DNA from: Galeruca laticollis | Lineage: Eukaryota > Arthropoda > Insecta > Coleoptera > Chrysomelidae | DNA: 64,000 bases | NCBI GenBank assembly: GCA_963921935.1 | Contig: OY998176.1 | Span: 95,983,415 to 96,047,414, forward strand | Direction: 5' to 3' | Shown: piece by piece, positions 43,736 through 55,636 of the stretch | How positions within the stretch are numbered: the first letter of the stretch is position 1 | Layout: each line of letters starts with the position of its first letter | Position numbers and translations under genes: made by a program | Notes under the pieces: generated by a model | Database searches by the model: none | The model's input: the letters and a program-made list of their open reading frames with translations, nothing else | What the model was told of the DNA's origin: nothing

Positions 43736-44169
43736 CGAAGTTGAATTTTCGAAGGGAGGATTTATCTCACCACTTCTTATGTGAATCGTAGACTCAGCAA
43801 CCTCATTTCCAAGGATTTGCTAATCATATAATTTTTCATTTTAACTGTTATAATCTCTAAATTGTTCACTTTTAAATCAAGCTTTACTGATATCAGATCC
43901 ATTTTCATTGTAATAATTAATTTTGAATAATAAAATAATTTTTAAAAAACAAACTTTAAGACTTCGAAACATTTCTGGTGTTTGTTTTACTGACAGTTAT
44001 ATATTGAGGAAAATTATTTTTTCTGTGATTATTGAAAATATAGGACTTATTAACAAAATTTCTTGACATCCCTTTAGTCAACTCCTCCTCCAGCTACAGA
44101 AAACTTCCCACTACATCTCTTCCTTCCTCTTGGAACCAAAATCATGTATTAATAAGCTATATACTGAAA
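43736..44169. other. No gene seen
   Basis: A/T-rich stretch after the envelope relic; could contain the retroelement LTR, but no matching copy was found. Confidence 0.3.
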
Positions 44170-46435
44170 TGAACGATTCAACATTATTCCGTCAGCAAAA
44201 GTGCCTTCTTCTCCAATGCTCAATAGTGGAGTGAAAGAGATAATGCATGTCAGAACAGCAGAAGCTAATATGAACCTATCCATAATGGATGCCAGACATC
44301 CCTATCTAGATTCACCTTTTATAATCCAAGAGATATGCAATGTAATAGCAATAGCAAAAAATAATAAGGCGGTAGGGGATGATAAAATACCAAACGAATT
44401 TTATAAAAACTTGCCTACTAACTGGATCATACATCTAAAAGAATTATTTAACAAAATATACATGGAAGAACACATTCCATGCAATTGGACAAATATTAAT
44501 ATGATTCACTTTCATAAGAAAGGTCCTGAAACGATCCTCTAAATTACTGAGGTATTGCCTTACTCAATCACAAAACTAAGCTATTCACCCAACTAATAAT
44601 TCAGAGACTACATACATTCAGTGAATCAATTGAAACGCTACCAGAATGTCAGGCTGGCTTTCGTAAACAAAGAAATACGGAAGATAATATTTTTGTTCTT
44701 TACTCGGTGATAAGTAACCATCTGCGACTGCCTGGGAGGAAAGTTTATGCACTTTTTATCGACTCCAAAAAAGCTTTTGATAATATCAATTTGGATATAC
44801 TTTGGCAAAAGCTTTTCTCTAATGGAATCAGCGGCAAGATAATAAGAATTTTAAAAAATAGGTACTCTATAGGGACAATAACAATTGAGAAGAACGGTTG
44901 TACCTCAAAAAAAATCAAAATCACCAAAGGCATCATCCAAGGCGACTCGCTAATTTCACTATTATTTGCTTTATATGTGTCAGACATAGACGAATACTTT
45001 AAACAACGAGGAGCTAGAGATTTATCTCTAGATCAAAACAAAGACATTTCATTGCTGGACTAAGCTGATGACTTTATAGTATTAGAAGACTCGGAAATTC
45101 AGATGAATAGATCAATGAAAATATTAGAAAGTTATTGCGACACTGATGAATTAAGAGTTAATGTAGATAAAACAAAGGTAGTTATATTCAGAAAAAGCCC
45201 AAATATCGGACATACACCTAAATTTTGGTATAAAAATGCACTAATAGAACAGGTAAACAGCTATTATTACTTACGAGTGATATTCTCATTTTACGGCACG
45301 TTCTCAGAAAATTTAAAATCACGTATAAAGAAAACGAAAATATCACAAAACGCAACACAAAATTTAATTAAATCCTTACATATGACCGATATGGAAAGTG
45401 TTAATACGCTTTATTATAGCATTATAGTTCCAACCTACACATATGCCAGTGGAATATGGGGACTTCGGTACATAAATGAGGGAGAAATAGTTCAAAATCA
45501 ATTCTGGAAAATTTTTCTCTATTTACAGAAAACATCTCCCAGTTACATTTTGAGAGCGGAAACAAGACTAGTGAAAATTGGATTTTTTATTATAAAACAA
45601 ACTCTAGAATATTTACTAAAGATTAAAAAATTGTCCTCAAAAAGATTTCCTAAGATAGCGCTAGATAGATCTTACCAACTATACCAATAAAATAAAACTG
45701 TATCAAAATACAATTGGATAAGTCAAATAAATAATATTTTAACTGAAATTGGAGCTCCAGAGTTTGATATGCATAGTTTCGGTGGGGATAAAATTAATAT
45801 TATTTTAAAAAAATACGAACAATATAGTCATATAGAGGATTGGAATAAAATATTACTAAGTACATATTGTCCAATGTATAAACACATACTACAAGACAAG
45901 CATCCCTTTCAAAGCACAAACCACTTAGATTTTTCAATCCCTTTGCATATTAAACGCTTCATCTCACAACTAAGCACTACTAACACTAAAATACTGTATA
46001 TGTATGTTAATAACAATGCATATACCATAAAAACAAATGAAATATGCACAATTTGCAACTGTCTAGTTCCAGAATCTCTACAACATTTATTATTTGTATG
46101 TCCAATGTATGAACAAATTAGATATTTCTTCTCTAAAACCTTACAGTCCCTGACGGACTTTGAAACAGTAATTGATAAAGCTGAACCTCAATTATTATAT
46201 CAAATATATATTGTGACAAAAAATATTTTAAAAATCAGATCATTCATAATAAACGAGTAGTAAGTATCCTGTCAAGGCATCATCTAAGCATATCTATAAA
46301 ATTATAATTCATTTCTTTTTTTTTAGTTATTATTTTTTAAATTTATATTGGAAATATTGTCACCTCCTTGTTCATGTATTCTGTACGGAAGAACAATAAA
46401 TTTTCTATCTATCTATCTAACAGTTTCCTTCTACT
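44170..46435 (+). mobile_element. LINE with near-intact reverse transcriptase and (TCTA)n tail
   Basis: Pieces in order: a pre-RT region (44201-44542, KNNKAVGDDKIPNEFYKNLP), then a palm/fingers region (44707-45063) with ALFIDSKKAFDNINL and IIQGDSLISLLF. A stop (TAA at 45061) comes just before the catalytic ADDF. The C-terminal domain is at 45103-45690, followed by a final frame (45769-46260) with a zinc-type CTICNCLVPESLQHLLFVCP segment. The element ends in a TCTATCTATCTA tail (about 46413-46430). Only a few stops separate the pieces, so it is younger than the other LINE relics. No endonuclease is seen, so it is 5'-truncated. Confidence 0.82.
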
Positions 46436-47500
46436 TTTGGTTTTCAAATCAATTGACTTCCATTATTTTCAAATAATCTACTTGACACATGCTTAAACTT
46501 CCATGAAATCGGGTCCATTATTTTATAGAACAAACCTAATATTTGAAACACAATGACATTATATTATTAGTGCTTGGACCGCTCATCATCATTCTGTGGC
46601 TCGATTTTAAATGCTGTTTTCGAGCTCAATTCAAATAATTCACTTACCTAGTGAGATGAATGTTACAAATTATCGCAAAATTTTTTCAGCGTATAAAAAA
46701 ACACATATACCATCCTTTTTTTACCTTTACGCTTTATGGTAGGTAACCTTAATTATAATTACACTGTCAAACCGATTTCATTATATGCCTTGACATTATA
46801 CAGATGAAATATATTCAAATATTCACCCTTTGTCTCATTAACATTTTACCCACATAATTCTGAACGAATACATTACCAAAAAAACAAATCACCGGAATTT
46901 TCGAGTAAAATTGAAAAATAAATTATAGAAATTTGAGCATTTGGAAATAAATTGAATGAAATTTATACCTAAGAAATGTTTAATTGGCCAAAATTATGAG
47001 ACGATTTCTTTAGAATTATAATGAGTAGAAATTAAAATGAATCCTTGTAATGACATAAATACGAAGTAAGGAGATCAAATATGTATAATCCTGTTTCCAT
47101 ACCAATTTACAAATATTTTCTGCAAAATAAATGATCTCAATGGAGATCTGAGTGGATTTTGTGAAAAGCTACAGATAAATAAACGGAAGCACTAAATGAG
47201 TGAAAAAATAATCCTTTAAAAGTGAAAGTTCTATTACATCGCCTGAATAAATACTGCTCTAACAGGTTTGACAATATAAATTCCGTCGAGTGATGGGTTT
47301 TAGGAAATTATTCCGGGTCACTATGTAACAACGATTTATTTACTCACAAAACCTAAGCAATCCAAATGGTTAAGGGAATATAAGATGAAGGTGATTGAAA
47401 ATAAAAAGCGGGAATGAGAAAAACTGGTAAATAAAAAAAGTGTGGACGTGTTCACTCTTTAGAGCTAATTAGCCCTCCACTCTAACCAGTCTTGCCAGTC
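46436..47500. other. No gene seen
   Basis: Noncoding A/T-rich DNA with no recognised element. Confidence 0.4.
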
Positions 47501-48026
47501 CTCTAAAAATGTATTTGCTGATTTGATAGATAAATAAACGGTATTGAAGATCAAATCGAACTTTTTCGCATCTGTGGGATGCCCGGAACAATATCCTATC
47601 ATAAAATTGTCACTTATATTCATTTCGGAGTCTGTATCGTGGCGAACAAATCGAAATATCTCCAAAAATAACCAAAAACCCAAAAATGTAGTATATCTGG
47701 ATTTATAGGACCCGTTATCCTCGCTCTAGTGAGCTGAAAATCGATAAGGTTAATCTGTGAGATACCCTGAAAAATATCTAATTTTAAAATTGATCACTTG
47801 TATACACTCCGGAGGCTGTATTAGGTTAACAACTCCAAAATTCTTCAAAAATGTGGCACTTCTCGTACCATAGCACCCGTTGTACATCAATAAAACGCCA
47901 TAAGCAATATCTAATCATAAAATTGGTCACTAATATACAATCCGGTGCCTGTATTGTGCTAACAAATCGAAATTTCTCCACAAATAACAAAAATGTCGTA
48001 CTAAAAGTACCATAGCACCCGTTGTA
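47501..48026. repeat. 165-172-bp tandem repeat family, left part
   Basis: About three diverged units, each with AATATNCNATCATAAAATTG, CTCCGGAGGCTGTATNGTG, TTTCTCCAAAAATNAC, GTACCATAGCACCCGTTGTA. The array is interrupted at 48027 by a mariner-type element and resumes at 50846. Confidence 0.85.
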
Positions 48027-50845
48027 CCGGGTGATCAATTAAGGGTAGCGAGCGGTCATATCTCATAAGAAATTGATCGTATAGATTTAGAAAAAAAATT
48101 CATGATAAAAGTGGCCAAGAAAAATTTGCTGAAAATTATTTTCGAGTTTGTCAAACGTCCGCTAGCGGGCGTAACAACTAACACTAAGTAGAAAAATGGA
48201 ATTTTTATAGAATTTTGCTTAAAGAAAGTATATCGATGATATTATTTTCATATTTACTGACTATTCACCTACACTTTTTGACTAAAATGTTTTGTTCTAT
48301 CTATCAAAATAAAGCGGCGGGGGAAGTTCAGTTGTTTTTTTAAACAAACCGAGATATATGCCGTTTCGCTTGACCGATTTAACGAATTTGGGCTCATAAG
48401 AAAGAGCATAATTTACACTACACAACGCTTACTTGGTTTTGACTTTTTGACTTTCGTCTTCGCCGCTAGATGGCGATAACTGAAATGGTAGCAAATTTTT
48501 GAGTTTTTTTCAAAAAAACAAATGTATAGGTATATTCATTTTTACATATTTTAGAAGGGGATACAATTTTCCAAAATTAATTGAAAAAATTATAAATCTA
48601 CCTTTTTTTGAACCGTTGATATTGAACAAAATATAATTTTATTACATTAAAAAATGGCACGCCACTGCTTTTTATGAAAATAATAATCATTTTCGTAATC
48701 ACTTATTAGTTGCTAACAAAAAAAACCTTTCGACTTTTTTTCGTTAGACAAACGGTTTTGGATTAAAAAAGTCAAATAAATTTACATGGGGCGCCCATAT
48801 CTCGAAACATACTAATTTACATATTTGGAAAAAAATCTTAATAAAACTGTCCAACAACAGCAGGAGCAATAACACTAAAAACAAGAACACTGAATTATAA
48901 AAGTAAACGTTAAAAATAAATTAATAGTTTTGTCGTAAATGTTCAAAATGTTGTCCATTATTTTGAATGCACTGGTCCAATCTTTTCTGGGTGGAGTTGA
49001 CAGCTTCCTCAATTTCCGCTCTTGGTATATTATTTATGACGTTTTGAATTAGGACTATCATGTCTTTTCTCGAGTAGTTGGTCGAGTTTTATACACTAAA
49101 TCCTTTATTCGGCCCCACAGATAAAAATCAAGGCAGGTTAAATCGGGGGACCGTGGTGGCCAGAAAAATAGACTGCCTCTACCAATCCAACAGTTAGGGA
49201 AATGCCTGTTCAAAAAATCTTGTAAATTTCGGAAATAATGTGTAGGGCATCCGTCTTGTTGAAACCACATGTTTCTTCTTACTTCTAAAGGCACATTTTC
49301 TAAGAGTGCTGGTAAATCGTTCAATAAAAAGTTCAAATACATGTCACATTGGGGATGTGCGGACCGATAATAGCATCAGATGTTGACGCTCCATCGACCC
49401 TGCTGATAATCTTCACGTAACCAGTGTGGATAACTGTCCGACCAGTAATGCATGTATTGAAGATTAACCCTGCCATTACTGCAAAAAGATGCTTTATCTG
49501 TCCACAATATTTGTGACAAAATATGACGGTTTTCCCTAATTAAATCTCTAAGCCAGTAGCAGTAATCGAGCCTACGTTCTAAGTCAGTCTCATTCAAGGA
49601 TTGATGAATCACGACGTGATACGGATGCATTTTAAAATCCAATGATATATTTTTCACTGAGCCATAGGATATTCCTAAATATATGGAGATCTATCTTATG
49701 CTTGAATGGGGTCTGCATGAATATAAGCCAACACATTTATAATGTTATCTTCTCTTCTTACTCTACGATTTCTTCTCAAAGTTGAAGTTGGTTGCACTTG
49801 GCCATGTTGCCTTAAACGTAAGGCTTAGCGGACGAATGTCGTCTTCGGAGGAGATAGCGCAGTGCATACTAACTAGAAGCAATCGCCGCATTATCAAAAC
49901 ATTGAAAATGGATTCTCAACATATCAAAGGCTTCTTCATTCGTAAAAGGCATGATTTGTTTTGAAAATACTTTTTACATAACAGTAAATTAGATGTTAAT
50001 AGCAGGAACTGTCAAACTGAACATCACCGTGATTGACAATTTGGTGTTTTCTTTCTAAATATAGATCATGTCCTGCTTCGCTTAAATGCGATGTTAGTTT
50101 AAACAATATGTAAACTTATCTTATTTTTTCAATCCAAAACCGTTCGCCTAACGAAAAAAGTCAAAAGGTTATTTTTGTTAGCTACTAATAAGTGATTACG
50201 AAAATTTTTTTTTTTTATAAAAAGCAGTGGCGTGCTATTTTTTAATGTATTGAAATTATATTTTGTTCAATATCAATGGTTTAAAAAAAGGTAGATGAAT
50301 AATGTTTTCATCAAATTCTAGAAAAATGTATCCTCTTTCAAAATATGTAAAAATGAATATACCATTACATTTGGTTTTTTTGAAAAAAACTCAAAAAATT
50401 GCTACCAATTCAGTTAGCGCCATCTAGTGGCGAAGACAAAAGTCAAAACCAAGCAACCGTTGTGTAGTGTAAATTATTCTATTTCATATGAGTCCAAATT
50501 TGTTAAAATCGGTCAAGCGAAACGGGAGAAATCTTGGTTTGTTTAAAAAAACAATTGAACCTCTCCCACCGCTTTATTTTGATAGATATAACAAAAAGTG
50601 TAGGTGAATAGTCAGTAAATATGAAAATGAGATCATCGATATATCTTCATTAGGCAAAATTCTATAAAAATCCCATTTTTCTACTTATTGTTGGTTGTTA
50701 CGGCCTCTAGCAGATGTTTGACAAACTCGAAAATAGTTTCCAGCAATTTCTATTGGCGACTTTAATCATGAGTTTTTTCTTCTAAATTTATACGACCAAT
50801 ATCTTATGAGATATGGCCGCTCGCTACCCTCAACTGATCACCCAG
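48027..50845 (-). mobile_element. Mariner-superfamily element with ~0.8-kb inverted repeats
   Basis: The ends read CYGGGTGATCARTTRAGGGTAGCGAGCGG, inverted, and are flanked by TA on both sides. The inverted repeats extend about 0.8 kb inward (to roughly 48820 and 50050). The transposase on the minus strand lies at 49058-49657 plus degraded N-terminal sequence to about 49790: ILWTDKASFC (first Asp), FQQDGCPTHY (second Asp) and RSPDLTCLDFYLWG (third). The second and third candidates are 41 residues apart, the DD41D spacing. It inserted into a unit of the 165-172-bp array. Confidence 0.85.
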
Positions 50846-51310
50846 TACTTGCTCAGGTGAGCTGAAAATCTATAGGTTTGATTTGTAAGATGTCCTAAAG
50901 AATATTCGATCATAAAATTGATGACTCGTTGCACTCCGGCTCATATACTGTGCTAAGTAACTGAAATTTCTCCAAAAATTACAAAAACGTCTTACTTCAA
51001 GTACCATAGCACCTGTTGTAGTGGCTCTGGTGAGCTGAATATAGGGTTCATCTGTGCGATGTCCTGAACCATATTCAATCATAAAGTTGGTGACTTGCTG
51101 CACTCCGTAGGCTGTATCGTGTTAACAAGACAAGTTACGAAAAGGGGCCGACGACAACGACGACGACGACATACACACAAGATTTTTTCTTTTTTTGTGT
51201 TTTTCTTGCTGGAAAACGTAAAATTAACTTAAAAAGAATCTAAAACTCCAACCTTTTTTGGGATAAACCAGTGCTTTTCTAGCATATTAGATAGGTGTGG
51301 TGGAAAAGTA
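50846..51310. repeat. 165-172-bp tandem repeat family, right part and GAC-rich end
   Basis: About two units continue the array. A CCGACGACAACGACGACGACGAC stretch (about 51149-51170) follows, then ATACACACAAGATTTTTT and a unique tail. The same order ends the copy at 60186-61020. Confidence 0.85.
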
Positions 51311-52203
51311 AAATGTACTATCTATCAAAATAAAGCGGTGGGGGAAGTTCAATTGTTTTTTTAAACAAACCAAGATTTCTCCCGTTTCGCTTGACCGATT
51401 CTAACAAATTTGGGCTCATGAAAAAGAGCATAATTTACACTACAAAACGCTCACTTGGTTTTGACTTTTTGACTTTCGTCTTCGCCGCTAGATGGCGATA
51501 ACTGAAATGGTACCAAATTTTTGAGTTTTTTTCAAAAAACCAAATGTATAGATATATTCATTTTTACATATTTCAGAAGAGGATACATTTTTCCAAAATT
51601 TAATGAGAAAAATTAATCATCTACCATTTTTGAACCGTTGATATTGGAAAAAATATAATTTTATTACATTAAAAAATGTACTGCTTTTTATCAAAATAAA
51701 ATCATTTTTGTAATCACTTATTAGTTGCTAACAAAAAGAACCTTCTGACTTTTTTCCGTTAGACGAACGGTTTTGGATTAAACAAGTCAAAAAAATTTAC
51801 ATGGGTCGCCAACATCTCGAAACATATTAATTTACATATTTGGAAAAAAAATCCTAATAAAACTGTCCAACAACAGCAGGAGCAATAACACTAAAAGCAT
51901 GAACACAGAACTTTGAAAATAAACGTTAGAAATTAATTAATAGTTTTGTCGTAAATGTTCAAAATGTTGTCCATTATTTTGAAGGCACCGGTCCAATCTT
52001 TTCTGGGTGGAGTTGACAGCTGTCTCAATTTCCGCTCTTGGTATATTATTTATGGTGTTTTGAATTCGGACTATCATGTCTTCTCGAGTAGTCGAGTTTT
52101 ATACACCAAATCCTTTATTCGGCCCCACAGATAAAAATCAAGGCAGGTTAAATCGGGGGACCGTGGTGGCCAGAAAAATAAACTGCCTCTACCAATCCAA
52201 CGG
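51311..52203. mobile_element. Truncated second copy of the long-inverted-repeat mariner
   Basis: Starts with CTATCTATCAAAATAAAGCGG, matching the first copy from about 48298. It runs through the inner inverted repeat and the transposase C-terminus (minus strand, RIKDLVYKTR, WPPRSPDLTCLDFYLWG) and stops at 52203, where Penelope-like sequence begins. The outer ~270 bp and the whole right half are missing. Confidence 0.85.
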
Positions 52204-52815
52204 TTCTTATGAACAAATATAATTTTGATACAGAAATTAATACAATTTAAACAAATAGCAACATCCATCAGTTATCCATTACATATAATAAATAAATTAT
52301 TTAACAAAAAAGAGGAGAAAGTAGCAATACCGCTTATATTTCCTTAACAAACTAAGGAAATGAAAAATTACAGAACCATCACATATGCTGGTAATATTTC
52401 CAATGATATTTCAAAGATAATATATTTAGCAACACATACAACATTTTCTTTTGAAAGAGAAGGTAATATGAGTACAAAATTGTTAAAAGTAAAAACAAAA
52501 ATATCCTCGTTAAAGGAATCTGGTATATATAAACTTAAAAGTTCCGAATGTAATACTGTCTATTTAGGTCAAACGCTTAGAAAGTTCGAAATAAGATAGT
52601 GAACACTTACGAGCATACAAGAAATGAATTTCCTTATATGGTAAAAATAATCTAGGGAGTTCTCCACTTTTAAAATGTCTTCTTAAGTAATAATTGTAAG
52701 GATCAGCAGCTATCGTTTTCCAGGGTTTCAATATCATTGCGCAGTTATACTGATCTCCCATAGAGCTAATAATATCCAAGCTTTAATATTTGTAGTATCA
52801 TCTCATCTTCTTTTT

Positions 52816-52859
<44 letters not shown>

Positions 52860-53050
52860 TAATCATAAGGTAGTTCTTGGTATAGCCATAAATAGTTATT
52901 AATTATCAGGTTTGCATCACAAGAAATGCAACTCCTGTCATTTTGACGATGATAACACTATTGAAACAATCGTCAGTTTTTTAGAATATTCAACATTTTT
53001 TCAATATATTCTGGAATTACCTAGAAACAGTTAGTTTCATTTAAAAAAGT
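52204..53050 (+). mobile_element. Penelope-like fragment
   Basis: Broken frames match the region before and within the GIY-YIG endonuclease of the copy at 58819-59361 (KNYRTITYAGNISNDISKI, ESGIYKLKSSECNTVYLGQTLRKFEIR), then an inverted 3' piece at about 52600-52790. An (AT)n tract (52822-52855) and the family 3' UTR (52857-53050) follow. Confidence 0.75.
52822..52855. repeat. (AT)n microsatellite
   Basis: AT dinucleotide tract inside the Penelope-like 3' region. Confidence 0.9.
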
Positions 53051-54739
53051 AATCTGACGATAACTGTTTACTATGCATACCACTGCTACTACGCTAAGGT
53101 TTCAATGAATGAAAATAGACTTATCAAATGATGAACGCAGTTGCCTAGTATTTACTCGAATTCTGGAATTGCAGGATTCATTATATTGTAGTACGACAGT
53201 ATTGAAATTTTACATGTAGTCGGTAAATCCTTTAGTTTATATTTATTAGAGGCTGTTGAGATAAACAAAAATAAATATTCATCTTACCTTTTTAACGACC
53301 AATTAGATATCAATGACTAACCTTTATTGAACCTTTTTACTTAGAAGATAGCTTAGTAATGTTTGTAGTGAATGAATTTCCAGGTAATTTCTTTCAATAC
53401 CTTTGTTGACATTAGTATAATAGAATTCTGTAGTTATGCATTGTATATATTAAAACATTTTTAAATTATACCTTCATTCGTTCTGAGAAAGCTACTGTGT
53501 TAGTGAAACGCGTTAACTAGTTTAAATTGAACACTAGTTCAAATAAATGTAGTTTTAAACATATTAGCTAAATAAGCTGAACTTTTCAAAATTGCAGAGG
53601 GTTAGCATATTACGAGCAAGGGCACCTACCTTAGTTAATATTCCTAACTTAGTACCTTCATTTTTCATCCAATATATTTTTATACAAATTGTTAATAGTT
53701 ATTTTGTTATATATTCTTTTCACTTCACGACTCACCCTGTAAGTTTATCCATAGATAACTGGAGAAGGAGGGAATTGACTAAACAATATTATTTGAATAA
53801 TTTTGCTTTCGTTATTCTTATGTATACAGTCAACATCACTATGAAAAATATGCAAATTTACATATATTTAAATCATCTTATTATTTTTCCTTAAACTTTC
53901 TTACATAACAGTGAATATGGTAAATATATTCAGAATAGGATATTTTCGGGATAGAATATTTTCAGCTTCGTTCTATTATCTCTGATTAAAATGGCCATTG
54001 CGATGAATTTTTCGGTTATATAGAGGAAAGTGTACGACGATAGCAGGACAATTTGAATAAGTGGAAAGAAGGAAATAAATATGTCTTATTATTTGATATA
54101 GGTTTGCGGTATAAAACACTAGATCAAAAAGTATGACAGGTTTCAAATTTATATTCTTCTTTCTAAATATATTATAGATCACTTCATAATCAAAAAGAGG
54201 AAGTTGGGAAAGAAAAATTTGGTTTTTACAAAAAGTTTATTCGATGGTCGTCCATTTTTCACATATTTCTTTCTTGATTGAACTCATATAATTAGTCCAG
54301 ATTTATATAAAAACATCAGGAGATCAAATCTCGGTCACCGAAAGGAATAAAGAAGAGTGGAAACAACCTTTTCTCGTAAGAATAGGAGATTATTGCTAGA
54401 TACGCTAAACAAAGAAGTTATGGAATAATAAACAAAACTGAAGTTTACTGAGTAACTATTTTTTTTCATTCAAACAAATTCGTTTTCGGGTAAGGTGATT
54501 AGCGGACGTACAATAGTTCAAGAATATACAATATCAAATTTAGTACAGTCCTTTGAAAATCGTAACCAAGTTCAATTGGGCAGATTTCTAAGTAAAAGTA
54601 AATTTATATTTGCGTACAGTCTACATTGATTGGGACATAATTTTGTTTGTTCCAGACATAAGTTACATAAAAGAAAAATTTCTTTGTTGAGAAGATAAGT
54701 ATGTACTTAACTGTCTCAACCCTCACTTCGTGGAATCTA
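53051..54739. other. No gene seen
   Basis: Noncoding A/T-rich DNA; short frames only. Confidence 0.4.
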
Positions 54740-55500
54740 CTCATACTAGTGTTTTAAATGAAACTCACTGTTTCTAGCCTGTTCCACAATATAATAAAAA
54801 TGTTGAAAATTCTAAAAAATTTACAATTGTTTCGATTAATCAATATCATCGTCAGAATGACAGAAGTTACATTTCATTTGATGCCTACCTGATGTTATTT
54901 TTGGCTAGACCAAGAAGTGACCTAACTTGTGATTGACTTAATATATGTTGATAGAAAAAAGAAGAGGATGTGATATTACAAATATTGAAGCTTAGATATT
55001 TTTAGCCCTATGGTGATATCCTGGATATCATTTATCCAATTAAGATCAGTATAACTGTGCAATGATATAGAAAACCAGGAAAACTATATCTGCTGATCTT
55101 TACAATTATCACTTAAGAAGACAGTTTATTAGTGGAGAACTCCCTAGATTTGTTTGTTCATTGACAACTTCATATTGTGGGTTTCTTAAATGTCTTCTAA
55201 TTTCCAATTCTTCAAGGAAATCCAGTTCTTGTTTATTTTCACAAATATGCAGCACTTCTAGTTCTGTGTTAGGTGTCAATGAATGATTGGTGTCAAGTAG
55301 ATGTTTTGCGTAGTGGGATTTAGCTGGTTGTTTTAATCTGTATGCTCGTGAGTGTTCACTGTATCGGATTTCAAAATTTCTAAGGGCCTGACCCAAATAG
55401 ACAGCATTACATTCTGGACATTTGAGTTTATATATACCTGATTTCTTCAATGGTGGTATTTTTGTTTTTACATTTAACAATTTTGTACAAACGTTACTTT
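54740..55500 (-). mobile_element. Penelope-like 3' part in inverse orientation
   Basis: A 123-codon minus-strand frame (55109-55480) encodes the GIY-YIG endonuclease end (SGIYKLKCPECNAVYLGQAL, FEIRYSEHSRAYRLKQP, H..KHLLDTNHSL). It is followed leftward by the family 3' UTR and end sequence (TGTTTTAAATGAAACTCACTGTTTCTAG at about 54752). It mirrors 59110-59885 and lies head to head with the plus-strand copy. Confidence 0.85.
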
Positions 55501-55636
55501 CTGTTTTAAAAAGGGGAACACAACTGTCATTTTGACAACTGAAAACTATAATTCAAAAATGTATAACTTTATAGAATCTAGCGATGTTGAAGTTCTTAAA
55601 GCAGAACCAACAAAAAAGTTTTCTAATGATGTAAGG

